A DNA stretch of 64,000 nt from Blepharisma japonicum (Eukaryota > Ciliophora > Heterotrichea > Heterotrichida > Blepharismidae): assembly GCA_949751835.1 (NCBI GenBank), contig CATKHK010000007.1, forward strand, positions 682,001-746,000, given 5' to 3'. Position numbers and translations under genes: made by a program. Positions 21,176 to 32,476 of this stretch are shown in pieces. Below the pieces are notes generated by a model that saw only the letters and a program-made list of their open reading frames with translations, was not told the origin of the DNA and did not search any database. How positions within the stretch are numbered: position 1 is the first letter of the stretch; each line of letters starts with the position of its first letter.

Positions 21176-22870
21176 ATGTCTAAGGTCTTTTATTTTATAT
21201 GTATGATTGCAATATCATTATCAAGCCCGTATCTTTTTGGTAAAGATTATAGTGTTGAAAAGTCTTTTATGGGTGACACCCAATACTCGAAATTCATAAG
21301 TCCTTTTGAGAAGCACACTATTGTGTATTTTAAGGATTATAACACTCTCAGCACACAGCTAATAGAAAAATTGACAGGAATTATTGCTTCTGGGAAGCAT
21401 CTCAATTATAATTTAGATTCAATAACTTGTCAGTGAGGAGAAGGACCTGATTTCATAAGATTTTTACCCACATTTAAAGCTGCAGCATTTATTGGACAAG
21501 GTACAGTCTCTTTTTCTAACCACTGTTTTCAAGAAAATACCATCGAAATAACAGCTTCTTCAGATACCTCAATTACACTCACATTACAATCCAGCAAATC
21601 CTCAAGCTTTCTCTGTTATGACACCTATCTCATTGCCATATTGAATCAATTTCATATAGAAAATGCTGAATTTCATGGCAAACACTCCATTACTTTTAAT
21701 AATCTTACTCCAAATGATATATATGATATTCAACAAAATGGTGTTAGGGTGTTCACCTTTTGTGATGACCTTAGAAATTTAGTTATAGATTTAGCTATGA
21801 CCCTTGAGCTATTTGCAGGAGGTTTTACTACAAATAAATGGCTTCCTATAATAGGATCTCACGTTACATGGTGAATGGAAGAATCAAATGTGAAATTTTT
21901 AAAAGAAGCTATTAATTATACAATGGTAAAAAGAGAAAATACAAAAATTACACTAGAAAAATCACAAATAAAATCAGGCACATTTTTAGCTGTCACAAGG
22001 CTGGATGGGCTTGATGAGATGATTATGTATGGGAGTGGCAGCCGTGTAGGACATAGCACAGTTGCTCTTTGGATTGAAGAAAATGGAGAAAAAGAGCTCT
22101 ATATTTTGGAAAGCCAAGCTGGCTGGTACTGACCGCGAGCAGGGATTCAAATGAATAAATTTGAAACCTGAATTAAATGGGCTGAAGATGCCAGCTTCAA
22201 TGTCGTTGTTTTACCATTAAAACCTGAAATTCAAGCTCTTTTCAATGAGACTTCCGCTTATGAGTGGTTTAAAACTGTTGAAGGGATGCCTTATGGGTTT
22301 CATAACTTTATGTTTGGCTGAATTGATACCCCAGCTTTAAATTATCCTCCTATAGTTTCACCTGAGCTTGTAAGCATTGCATTCCAAGCAGCAGCAAAAA
22401 TAATGCCAAAAGCAATAGAAAGCATTTTTGAGCTAGCTTTGAATATGAGATTGAACACTGAAGGGCTAAGTATTCCTGAGCTTGAAATAGAGGCAGGAAA
22501 AAGAGGAATGACACTGCTAGAATTAACGGCTGTAGTGGAAGAAGAGGGATGGGTTTATCCTGATGGATATGCTTATGTATGCTCCAGCTTTGTACTAGCA
22601 CTGTATAAAAGAGCAGGTATACTTGGAAATTTGATGCTGCAGGCAACAGAGTTTACGCCAAGAGATGTGTATTCATTAAATATTTTTGACAAAAATGCAA
22701 ATAGACCTCAAAATTGTATTGATCAAGATCCAGAAATTCCATATTGTCAGCTTATAGGAAATTATAGGATTAACCTTGGAGATGATTATTCGAGCATTGA
22801 GCCTTATGATCATATGGATGAAACGTGTCCTTCAGTTGCTCCTATGTTTTTTAGACCGGCTCAATGCTAA
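21176..22870 (+). CDS. Secreted permuted-papain-fold (YiiX/NlpC-P60-like) cysteine hydrolase
   Basis: 564 aa after reading several UGA as Trp. A signal peptide (residues 1-16) points to secretion or a lysosome-like compartment. The first 230 residues match no family I recognise. The C-terminal half has a GHSTVALW block (His293) and a YVCSSFVLALYK block (Cys469). His-before-Cys order and the surrounding pattern (ILESQAGWYWPRAGIQ, MPYGFHNFMFGWIDT) fit circularly permuted papain-fold hydrolases of the NlpC/P60 superclass, which cleave peptide or lipid amide bonds. The family call is by motif only. A decayed partial copy lies inverted beside the S28 gene. Confidence 0.6.
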
Positions 22871-22957
22871 TAATAAAAAAACAATAAAATTAATATATGG
22901 TCATTATTTTAGAAAGCTTATTAGAATAAGAATTTACTCTGAAATTAATTCGCTAAG
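21991..22957 (+). repeat. Arm 2 of the ~0.96-kb inverted duplication
   Basis: Counterpart of 17889-18846. Beyond the hydrolase stop codon the homology continues about 87 bp and ends with a relic of the S28 3' coding end (CGCTAAG on the plus strand), after which the two loci differ completely. Confidence 0.9.
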
Positions 22958-23687
22958 CATTTTATTATAATTATTTTATCGCAAGATAGCCAAAGAATTT
23001 TTCTTTTGCATTAATCATGCTTATTTTAATTGCCATTTTTAATAGTTGATCACTTAATAATATCATTGGAATGGTATAAAACCCTTTCCTAAAAGTTTAT
23101 ATAAACTTTATATGTTTGAGCTATCTAAAATTATTTTTGGTTGATTCAGGAGAAATGTACTAATTTTAAGAGAGTTATAACAGGTTGCAAATATTAAGTA
23201 TCTCAGTTACCTGACTTGAAAAAATTAATTTTAGAGCCGATGCTCTCTTAAAATAATTTTATTTATCATTTATGAAATATTTTTTTATTGTTATTTCATG
23301 GCTTGAAATTTTGTCTTGAAAGTCTCTTAGAAGTTACTGAAGAGAACTTTAATTATCGATAGTTTTTTACTTAATTCAATTACATAATGCATTTGCAGGG
23401 TATCAAATACATCTCATATTGAAGTCAAAAAAAAACCAAAGAGTGCAATAAGCCCAACTAAAAGAAGTTTGCCTAGATTTTAAAGAAAGAAATTGATTAT
23501 AAATATTCTGTTATGGAAATTAATTTACAATGAAAATCTTATTAATTTTTTCCATCGAAAATCTAAAATCTTATTTAATAATTTTTTATTATTGAATATT
23601 TAATTAATATTTTCTTACATTGTCAGACCTAAATTTTTTCTAGCAAGAATATAATATGCTGTGGCTTGATGCTATTAAAATTTAAAA
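22871..23687. other. Intergenic region with a 12-bp inverted repeat
   Basis: About 815 bp without a supported gene. The first 87 bp belong to the inverted duplication. A stem-forming sequence lies at 23163-23254 (listed separately). Confidence 0.5.
23163..23254. repeat. Possible hairpin: 12-bp perfect inverted repeat
   Basis: ATTTTAAGAGAG at 23163-23174 is the exact reverse complement of CTCTCTTAAAAT at 23243-23254; the 68-nt interior holds a further short CAGGT/ACCTG pair. It could be a structured RNA, a minute inverted-repeat element, or chance in AT-rich DNA. Confidence 0.35.
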
Positions 23688-24218
23688 ATGTCCATTATAG
23701 ATGCTGTGAGCTGTATGCTCGAAACTTATCTCGACCAAACAGCCCTAAGCAGCTACTCCAAAACATTTTTCCATTCCAAAAAAATTCCCAGGATTCCTAT
23801 CGGCAGCTATATCAATAGGCTGAAACAATATATGAAATGCTCTCAAGAATGCTATGTTTTAGCACTTATTTATATAGACCGAATTTCTACGAAACACAAT
23901 AGCTTTATAGTGAACTCTTTGTGCATTCATAGGCTGATTTTAGCAGCAGTCATGGTTTCTGCAAAGTTTTCAGAAGATAAATTTTACAAAAATTCATACT
24001 ACGCTAAGGTAGGAGGAATTTCTTGTACAGAGATGAATAGCTTAGAGCATGAATTTTTGATTATGATTGAATTTAACCTTTATGTCTCTGAGAAGGAGTT
24101 TCAATTGTACTTGTCGACACTTATCAATAATTTTGGTATAAGCCAGAATGAGATTGAAGATGATGTAGATAAAAATCGTCCAGAAATAGTCCAAGAAGAG
24201 TTGATAGCAAAAGTATAG
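23688..24218 (+). CDS. Pho80-like (P/U-type) cyclin
   Basis: 176-aa single-domain cyclin ending in TAG. The core fits the Pho80/cyclin-U family: a helix with PRIPIGSYINRLKQYMKC, CYVLALIYIDRIS, the SLCIHRLILAAVMVSAKFSEDKFYKNSYYAKVGGIS block, and EMNSLEHEFLIMIEFNLYVS. This is close to the entire domain; there is almost no flanking sequence. Family members pair with CDK5/Pho85-type kinases and act in phosphate signalling, morphogenesis or the cell cycle; ciliates carry many of them. Confidence 0.93.
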   Translation: MSIIDAVSCMLETYLDQTALSSYSKTFFHSKKIPRIPIGSYINRLKQYMKCSQECYVLALIYIDRISTKHNSFIVNSLCIHRLILAAVMVSAKFSEDKFYKNSYYAKVGGISCTEMNSLEHEFLIMIEFNLYVSEKEFQLYLSTLINNFGISQNEIEDDVDKNRPEIVQEELIAKV

Positions 24219-24623
24219 GGTAGATGCACAGTTTGAGTATATATAATCTAATAATCTAAATTGATGATATCAATTCAAGCTGAGTTATTGGTTTTTTTGG
24301 TTGCAAAAATTATGAAATGGAGTCCAATAGTTAATTGAAATAAGTAAATAATTAAATTTTCACTATATTTTCTTGAACTTAAGTATTTTCTATCTGCAAG
24401 GCAAAATATTTCAATATATTTGAATGATCTTTTTCTGGACAAAAGAAAATTTCACAATTACCTATCCAAAATTTAGGTGATTTTTCTTAAATTAAAATGA
24501 TTATCGATTCCAATAATTTAAAAATTCTCTAACTTAATATAAAAATCAAATAAACGAAATTATAAAGCAAAAATCAATAAAATACTCTATTTAATTTATC
24601 TTCCGAAATTAATTTTACTATAA
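24219..24623. other. Convergent intergenic region
   Basis: About 400 bp between the cyclin stop and the end of the next minus-strand gene; nothing supported beyond probable 3' flanks. Confidence 0.5.
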
Positions 24624-26309
24624 TTAGCAGAGAACAACATCTAAAAATCTATTCCACTCACTCGGTTTCTGTCTTTGTATTGCAATCGACAAATTTGTGA
24701 TTTTTGTCAAAACATGGTCCAGGTTATCAAATTTCGGGTTTATTATTTGTGTTCGTGATTTTTGGTTCACTTTTTCTCCAATAATCATCATTTCTAATAA
24801 TTCTGCATATTCCTGCACTGATGAACTTGCTAATTTCCCTAGCTTGTAGCTTCTTTTCAGCCTTTTAAACACGATTCCAATTTCTTCATGCTCTTCATAA
24901 ATTTGAGGACAAAAATGTTTACAAATTCCTTTGTCATCGTCTTCAAGGCATTTTAATACGAGCAGTGACGGAACACTTACAAACAGTTGTGAGTCTGAGA
25001 ATTCAAGCTGCTCTTTAAAAGTAGGGTATTTTTCTGTATTCTTTTCTATTAGGTTATAAATATGCACTACTTGGTTACACCTTTTTGAATTTAAAATATA
25101 CTCTTTTCCACGTTCCCAACTTCCTTCAAAATTTGTCAACGCTTCAACCAACTCTGGATTATTTTTCAGCTGCGGATCTACCACTTCAATATTTTGGTCA
25201 TATTTTCTAAATAATGTCCTAAATGCAGTAAAAGCTTGTCTAATCTTGTCAGCTAATTTTCTTATAGGGTGACTCTGCATAGGGTGCATCCTCCTAGAAA
25301 TTCCTTCAGCAGCTAACAAAATATTCAGTGATAAATCGTCTCTGCCTTTTCCTTCAACATTTGCAACTGAATTAATTTTTCCAATAATAACTACAAACTT
25401 GTCACGCAAACTATTGAATTCTTCTGAGTCTAAAGTGACTCTTCCTCTGGCTTTTTCTTTAACCTCAATAAGTGACATTTCTCTTTCTAATTCAATTGCT
25501 TGGGTTATAAAACGTCTTGCATCAGTCTCTATTACCATAAGTTCATGAACGTATAAGTGCTCAAAATCTACTCAATTCGTATCAAAATCCTGCAGCGCTT
25601 CAGTTAAATCACTAATTATTTCTCCCACAACTCCAGTCGAAGTCTCTTCACAAATCCTATTATAAATTTCTCTAAAAATATGCTGGATTTTACAAAAAGA
25701 GTGAAATAATTTACTTCCTGCATCCAAAACTTCGCTTGAAAATAAATATTTTTCTCCATTCACATACAGGTAGGGAAACCCTTCTTGCGCTGAATCTAAT
25801 ATTTCTGTCAGGAAACAAAGGGTTCCTTCTTTATACAAAACTTGATAAGCTTTAGAAAAGGCTTTCCTATAATCCCGAGATACACAATTTACTTTAAAAA
25901 CCTCACAGAGTCTTTCGATTTGATTTAAAAATTTTTTGCATGCTCTTTGGCCTTCTTCTGAGTCCAGGTCATACTTTTGGTCTTGATTTTGTATTAATTG
26001 TGAAGCGCATATAACTGTATGCTCTAATAAAAGGAAATCAGAAGTTCGGCGAAACTCTTCAATGTCACTTAGAGGCCGTGCTGGAGCTGTGGAAGCTCTA
26101 AGGGCCATGTGTTTGCTTGAAATTTCTTCAAGAGACATGATATCTTCTTTGTCTGATGAATTGTTGTCACTGGAATTTTCTTCAGATTCAGAAGAATCAA
26201 GCGGGTCTCCACTAAAATTTTGTTGGCTTCTGGGTGAGGTAGGGCTAGCTGAAAACTCAGCGAGACTTTCATTGTTTGAACTTTGGTATTCGGAGAACTG
26301 GTTTTGCAT
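24624..26309 (-). CDS. Unrecognised helical protein with acidic Ser-rich N-terminus
   Basis: I do not recognise the family. The 561-aa frame joins two halves through UGA-Trp (FDTNWVDFEH). The start chosen is the ATG at 26309 (MQNQFSEY); an ATG at 26438 would add 43 hydrophobic, AT-rich residues that look less like protein. Residues 1-70 are Ser/Glu/Asp-rich and disordered, with likely phospho-sites; the rest is mixed helix, without membrane spans, Cys/His clusters or a P-loop. A repeated theme of long amphipathic helices suggests an all-helical scaffold. Confidence 0.75.
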
Positions 26310-27303
26310 TATAGTTTTATTAGGTTTAACGCAGGCAAAGAAAAAATTGAAGGTGATTTTTAGAAATAATGTGAAAAGGTGAAGAATAAATTGAGGAGAT
26401 TTTTTAATGCATAAATTAATTAATTTATTTAATTTCATATAATTTGAGAGAGCAAGCTTTTAATTTTTTATAAATTAAAAGGATTAGTTTAATTATTTAA
26501 AATATTATTTAATTTATTAGTAGATGTAATTTATTAAGATTTTTATCATTGAGTATCCAGATACAGCTTTCTGTCTTTAAGAATTGAATTTTGGGAAATA
26601 AAATATTCATATTCCAGATTTGTTATTGCATCGTTTGTTTTTTAATAAAGGAGAAATTAATAATAGAAAACTCAACTGCTTATTGGAAATACTATTAATT
26701 AATATCTTTTAAGATTAATTTTGATATCCTCGATTGCAATCTGGTTATATGAAAAAGATTATTGCAGTAATATTGTGATTATTATTTTGATCGTCACTGA
26801 CAACAGAGCCCATATCTCGCTCCCTTCTCTTTGGGTAAGAAAGCTAGATGAAAATTCTCATTACAGAGAAATTTTAGAAGATTCCAAGGGTTTGATATCG
26901 GTAACGGATATTTATAGATTTGAAACTTTTATGAAGGCAAATTTTAGGTTGCTTCAGTACTCAAAAACCCAATGCTAGAACTTTAGCTGGAGATATTTGA
27001 CTCAAAAAGACGAAGAGGAAGAAATCCATTCTTTAACTGATAAATTACAGAATTTGGGTCAATGTAAAGGGTGATTGATGCTAACCCCTAATGGGAGAAA
27101 TCGATATCAATGATTGATCTGAGTGAAATCAATTTGAACTCCCAAATCTTATGATTTGACTAGTCCAATTATTTTTATTTAAATAGTTATTAGCTACTGT
27201 TTAAAGTTATAGTTTTGAATTAAGCTAGAGATATTTTACAAATTAATAGAATGGGGCTTCATTATAGTGCAGTAATTAAGAAAAATTTAAATAGTAATAA
27301 TTA
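26310..27303. other. Gene-poor stretch with a possible gene remnant
   Basis: At 26721-26976 a plus-strand frame encodes a protein-like segment (for example SLPSLWVRKLDENSHYREIL). It ends at TAG, but the same frame then continues open for about 70 codons with several UGA-Trp. No 15/16-nt intron that would remove the TAG is visible. I read it as a possible decayed gene, not a supported CDS. The rest is AT-rich DNA. Confidence 0.35.
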
Positions 27304-28122
27304 ATGGTTGAAATTAGTACCTATCCTATAGAATTGTCCCAAAAAGTTCAGGAATGTTTTAATATAGCACACCATCTGAAACTGAACAAAGAATACTCCA
27401 AAGCTCTGCAAGAAATCAAAAAAATTATAGCTATGAAAGACATAGAAAATAAAGAGGTAATGAAGGGATATTTGGAAATTTTGCAGATAAATATTGATTA
27501 CTTAAATGATGAAGACACCATAAGAAAATGAAGAGAGCTCAGCAAACCATCTGATGGACTTCGGGCCAAGGGATATCAAATAAATTTTTGCCTAGAGGCA
27601 GCTCTAAACGCCCTTTATTATGCTCAAAAGGTAATGAGATGGATGATTTGAAAAAACAGGCTCCAGGAATTTCGTTTGTGGTCTCTTTCTATCATAGCTT
27701 TGTTTAGAAAAGCATCAGGCTTTTTTCTAGAAATAGCAAAAATCTATCATGAGTTGGATCCTTATAGCCCACCTAAAAGTACGCTTACTTTATCTTCAGG
27801 CCATTTGCGTATTTCCTTTTGCAATCTTGTTAATTTTGCTAATGCTTTATTACCTCAGAATAAATTAATCCCAGATATAGTTGACGCTGTTTTTCCATTG
27901 AATAATAATGTCTCTCTTGATGGGGGTCCCAATGAAAATTTTACAATACCTGACATCAATTTGATTATAAATGATTATAGAGCAGAACTGCAAAACATCT
28001 TAGAATTCAAATCTAAATTGCTAGAAGAAGTCTTAAATTACCCCAACACGAAAATAGAAGCAAGAGTAAGCCAGGAAATGGAGAGCATTAATTCTGTAGT
28101 AGAAGTATTAAATATTAGATAG
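27304..28122 (+). CDS. Unrecognised 272-aa protein
   Basis: No family recognised. Starts at ATG 27304, reads two UGA as Trp and ends in TAG. The N-terminal half is helical with a TPR-like look (FNIAHHLKLNKEYSKALQEIKK, then a second helix pair), while residues about 140-190 form a Pro/Ser segment (LDPYSPPKSTLTLSSGHLRIS). No signal peptide or membrane span. It sits alone in a gene-poor, duplication-rich stretch. Confidence 0.65.
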
Positions 28123-28976
28123 CAATTTATAAGGTTTACAATTAATATTAAAATCGAGTGATGTTACCTGTCAATAATGATAAAAATAATAAATAGTTAC
28201 TGTAAAATTTGGAAATGAGAAATGCTATTATTTAATTTCCGATTTTAAATCGGCTTTAGCGTTAGAAATACTGGAAAGGCTTAGAGATAGCCTCTATATT
28301 AGTTTAAAGAATTAATCTGCAGGGTTTTCTGTATAATAACAGATACATGTGGCATCTCATCTAAATGGGAAATTAAGAGATAATTAGTTTCAAAACCTTT
28401 ATAAGAATTTAATTTTTTGAAGCCATTATATGAACTGATATTTGATAACATTAGAATATTGTAAAACTTGCAACGGAAAGAAAACAAAAATTTTAATGCA
28501 CACAAAACAATAGATTTATATTTATAATTAACTGAATAGTAAAACAAGTTTTTAGGAATGCTCAATATTTTTTAAATATATAATAGCTACCTTATGCATT
28601 AATTTAAGTGATCAACATCATTTAACTGATTTTTGACCCCCTTTTTAAAGATTAAACATAACAAAAAATTTCAGTTAGGCACTTATTATTCGAATAAAGC
28701 AGATGCTAAATAAATAATCATAATCCTCTAATCATTATACTAAATTTCTACTATATATTTTCATATTAGATTTAATATTTTAATTCATTAACTATTAATT
28801 AAATAATTTCAAAAGCCAAATGTAAAAATCACCATAATAATTAATTTTTTATTTTTATAAGAAAATAATCAAGTATTCGCAGCATATTTGATGTAATAAA
28901 GATGATCATATATTTGATTTAATGGGGCTACCTAAGCCAGCCTATAAAGTGAGCCATTAAAAATTTAATTGTAAAA
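28123..28976. other. Gene-free AT-rich stretch
   Basis: About 850 bp with only a low-complexity minus-strand frame that I do not support. No RNA gene seen. Confidence 0.45.
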
Positions 28977-30156
28977 TTATATGGAGCAAATAAGTGAAAT
29001 CAATTTTTAAATTAAAGAGCTTAGCAAAGAATTAAATCTGTAGAAATTTTAAAAGCCCTTCATCAAGCATTTGCTCAAAAGTTAAGCAAAACCCAGACAG
29101 CTATTCAATGATCGGAGTCCTCAGTTTTTTCTCTGATCTTCTTTGCAAGTGGGATCTCCTTGTCCTTTGGTGGGCATGAAATTTCAAGCTTGAGCGCTTA
29201 AAGCTAACAAGCAACTGAAATTCCTAGTAACTGAGAAGATTTATCCCAATCATAAATGATGAAGAGGAAAAATATAAACTACCAGAGAGGATAAGAAAAA
29301 TAATTGAGGAAATTTCAGTGTCAATGAATGACAATATAGCCCAAATTAGTTAGTTGAAAGAGCCAAATCTACAACTTTGAAATAAGATAAAGAAAATGAG
29401 GCAGTTATTGCTTCAAAAAATAAAGAAATCGCTGTAATGAGTGATAGGATTGAAAGACTAAAGTGGACAATTGATATAGTTGGGGAACTTAATCTGGATG
29501 ATTTTATGAAAAATTTATTTAATTAAAGAGCATGCTTAAACTCAAGTTAAAAAAATTGAAAAAGAAAATAAAGCTTCTCAACCTGAAGAGAAAAAGAGGA
29601 TACTTCAGACTTGGAAAATAAGAACTTGGAGAAAGCAAAAATATATAAAAAAATCCAATTAAAAGAGCCTGAAAAATTAGAAAACTCAATAATGGTTAAA
29701 ATAAAGAAAATTTGTAAAAAATTTCAGAGAGTGGAGGGATCAGCCCGCAGATTAGACAAGAATTATAGAAGAAAATAGTGAAATAGTAGGTGAAAAGGAT
29801 AAAAAATATATTGAAATAGTAAATAAAGCATATAAAAGAGAACAAAATATGGAAATTCAGCATCATCAATCAATTGTTGGAAATTATGATGACTGAAAAA
29901 GTTTAAAAATACTTTGAAAGATAAAGACAGCAAGCCTCTTAGACTGGGCAATGAATAAATAGTGCATTTATATCAATACTGCTCATATGATCAGAGACAA
30001 ATGATTAATATTTTGAAGTATTTTATAGGAATCGACAAAGAGATAGATGAAATAAACAGAAATGAATGATTAAATAATTTCTTATATAAATTTAAGAATA
30101 AATATTCAATTTATTGATTAAAAAGTTACTGCTCCTATGTGTCTAATCATACTTAG
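28977..30156 (+). repeat. Direct repeat copy 1: decayed coiled-coil gene plus relic of an NDUFAF6-like 3' end
   Basis: About 1180 bp, closely matching 32477-33660 in the same orientation. The plus strand once encoded a Lys/Glu-rich coiled-coil protein (for example SDRIERLKWTIDIVGEL and KTLKDKDSKPLRL-like segments), now with stops and frame shifts, some shared with copy 2, so decay began before duplication. The last 39 bp, read on the minus strand, give SMIRHIGAVTF and a stop: a relic of the C-terminal codons of the gene at 33622-34488. Confidence 0.88.
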
Positions 30157-30191
30157 GAGTCAGAATTTAATGGAAATATAATCGTAAGAAT

Positions 30192-31412
30192 ATGAGCACC
30201 ATCAAATGCAATTGGGCAAAATGCGACCGAGAAGTTGAGTTTTCATGCAACTGCGCTTCCATTAATAAGCATTTTTGCAGAAAACACTGTAGGCACCATT
30301 GCATAATTAGTAAAGGACCTCATCATCCAATCTCATTATTTTATGAGCCTGCTGAAGCACAAAAGAAGCGATCCTTAGCTTTCTTGAAGAAGAAAAATCA
30401 AAAATTGAGGACTCTTTTTTCTCAAATAAGTCCTGCTACTAATGAATTCAACAAAAAACTTAAAAATATAGATATCTCAAGAAATAAAACAGCTGAGATG
30501 TTGATTAAACGAATCAATTGAGAATTAGAAATCGATTTCAAAGCAACTTGCTCAGCATATCAGACAAATACTAGTCTCCATGACCCACCCCTAATTCAAG
30601 CTAACCAAGATTATCTTAATCCTTATCAGCAAAAGACATCTCTTTATACATTCATGGAAGATTTATTTAGCACAGCTTATTTAATGATTTATAACACTAG
30701 TTATGAACGCATAAATTTCCACAAATGGCAGACTCTTCAACAACTAAACTCTGTCACTTGCATAGCTCAACTTCCAAATGGCAAGCTATTCTGTCTTGGT
30801 AGTAAAACTCCACATTCTGGAAATACAATTCTAATTGATATGAATGGTGGCGCCGAAGTGTTGCCATCTGGAACTCCTTGCAGATGCTCATCATGTATCT
30901 ATTTCAACAGCAGTGTCTATTGCTTTGGATGATATGATAGAATAGCTATAAATCTAGCTAGTAGATTTGATTTGGATCAAAAGAGATGAATTAAATTAAC
31001 TCCTATGCCAAAAGCTGATTGATTTTGCAATAGTATAATATTTAATGGGAATATTTTGATTTCTGGATGTAAAAATAGAAATCTTTTGTTATACTCTATT
31101 GATATTGACTCTTTCTCGACAATTCCTTATGAGTTTGCAGAAGATAAAAGAAAGCTACTGGCAAATACAGACAGACTGTATTTGATTGAATGCAATGGTG
31201 GATCAATATATGAAAGCGAAATTGGAAGTGACACAAATTGGAGACGAATAGCAGACTCAACAATCACAATTTCATCTAGTTTAGTTTATTGTTTATATAA
31301 TAAAGGAAGAATATACATTGGAGAAAGTAGTGTGGGTTATTATGCATACTACAAGTTTGATTTGAAAGAAAAGAGATTTATTACTTTAGAGCAATATTGT
31401 GTCTCAATTTAG
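30192..31412 (+). CDS. Kelch-like beta-propeller protein with N-terminal Cys/His zinc-binding segment
   Basis: 406 aa once UGA codons are read as Trp, ending in TAG. Residues 5-36 carry a dense Cys/His set (CNWAKCDREVEFSCNC, then HFCRKHCRHHC) resembling a B-box-like zinc finger. A coiled coil (about 55-110) follows. Residues 150-400 look like degenerate kelch/propeller repeats: paired strands with SSCIYFNSSVYCFGWYD, NSIIFNGNILISGC and SSLVYCLYNKGRIYIGES. Proteins of this layout form a large ciliate family of unknown role, possibly ubiquitin-ligase adaptors; that role is inference. It lies between the two direct repeats. Confidence 0.7.
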
Positions 31413-31884
31413 TTAGTTAAAAGTAGCTTTTAAGCTTTTAAATATAAAATGCTGATGATTGTTAATGCTTTATAATAAATGCTACTTCTGCAAATAATCC
31501 TGCGTATTTTCTTTGTGTAATATCCTAACTTGCACTCATTTAATTTAAAACAGCCAAATTTCAGAACTTAAATTAAAATTAGGATAAGAACTTATCTAAA
31601 AACTATTTATATTATTTTTAATCTGTAACTGCTTTTCATCATTTTCTAATTTATAATGACCATTTTTGGGCCTAAATAGTTGAAAAGATCTAAATCATGA
31701 TACCCGCTAAGCTGGAATAGGTTAAGGTTCTTATCCTCGTATTAGTAGAGCTTTATTTTCGCTAATTGAATGAGCAAAAAAAAATGAAAAAAGTATCTAT
31801 CTATCTATCTGCCGATCTTTTGGTTTAAGAAAATTTACCTAAGACATTGAAGGACAGAAAAATTCTATAAATATATATTTTATT
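31413..31884. other. Non-coding stretch with inverted repeats and a short microsatellite
   Basis: Contains a possible 157-bp inverted-repeat element (31581-31737) and four TATC units at 31794-31810. No coding frame. Confidence 0.5.
31581..31737. mobile_element. Candidate small terminal-inverted-repeat element (MITE-like) or structured RNA
   Basis: AGGATAAGAAC at 31581-31591 is exactly inverted as GTTCTTATCCT at 31727-31737. A second, inner pair (AACTATTTA at 31601-31609 and TAAATAGTT at 31673-31681) is nested in register, so the element can fold as a long imperfect stem. No transposase and no clear target-site duplication are seen. Short non-autonomous elements of this size occur in heterotrich genomes; this one is a candidate only. 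Confidence 0.35.
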
Positions 31885-32313
31885 CTAGAATAATAAGGTA
31901 ACCTTCACATGTGCTAGACCTAGTATCTTAGGTATTTCTCGTAAAAAAGGAATTATTAAATTTTTGGTCTTTCAAACTAATCTGGATTCTGTATAATCAT
32001 TTCGCCCATTTATAAGTAAGCAGTAATTACTATGTGCTCTGTGCTTGAAATTCTTTTTTGAATTTTTTCTTTTTGAGTAGCTAACTGTATCATATTTACC
32101 AGGATAAATCCTGTCTTTGCCTCTTTCTTCTGACAATAAGAAAATGTAAATATCATCTAAAGTCTTTTTACCGTGTGAAAGGGGGAGGAGTCCATTATTT
32201 ATCTCTTCTATTTTTTGCTTATTAAGAATTCCTTTATGAATATCCTTAATTTTAGTCACTTTGTCTAAATTTCTAGTCCTCTTTATTAAAATTTTACAGT
32301 ATTTTAGAAAAAT
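31885..32313 (-). pseudogene. Orphan open frame without a start, probable gene remnant
   Basis: A minus-strand frame opens after a TAA near 32312 and runs to TAG at 31885 with one UGA-Trp. It has no ATG near its beginning and matches nothing I recognise. It encodes a basic peptide (segments KTLDDIYIFLLSEERGKDR and SYSKRKNSKKNFKHRAHSN). It may be the tail of the truncated OTU-like gene just upstream, shifted out of frame. Confidence 0.35.
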
Positions 32314-32341
32314 CTAATCTTAATTGCTATGTGAATGATAT

Positions 32342-32476
32342 TTATAGAAGTAAAGAGTTACTAAAAGTTTCAACATAAACTTTCTTGTCTAATGGAATAG
32401 ATGAAGTGCTATTAATTTTAGCTTGCTGGGGCTCAAAATCATCAGGAATAAGTACATCATAATGATTATTATGTAT
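32342..32476 (-). pseudogene. C-terminal remnant of an OTU-like cysteine protease gene
   Basis: Minus-strand frame YIHNNHYDVLIPDDFEPQQ ending at TAA. The NNHYDVLIP block matches the catalytic-His region of OTU-domain proteases. Everything upstream (the Cys-containing part) is missing because direct repeat copy 2 begins exactly at 32477. This is a truncated relic; the call rests on one short motif. Confidence 0.45.

Noticed and set aside
26310-26438. N-terminal extension (43 hydrophobic residues) of the unknown helical protein
   Set aside because: Composition matches AT-rich upstream DNA; the polar start at 26309 is more likely, though not proven.
26721-26978. 85-aa plus-strand frame as a full gene
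   Set aside because: No ATG near the start (TTG only), a TAG breaks an otherwise longer frame, and no 15/16-nt intron removes it.
31794-31810. TATC microsatellite as a feature of interest
   Set aside because: Only four units; ordinary simple repeat.
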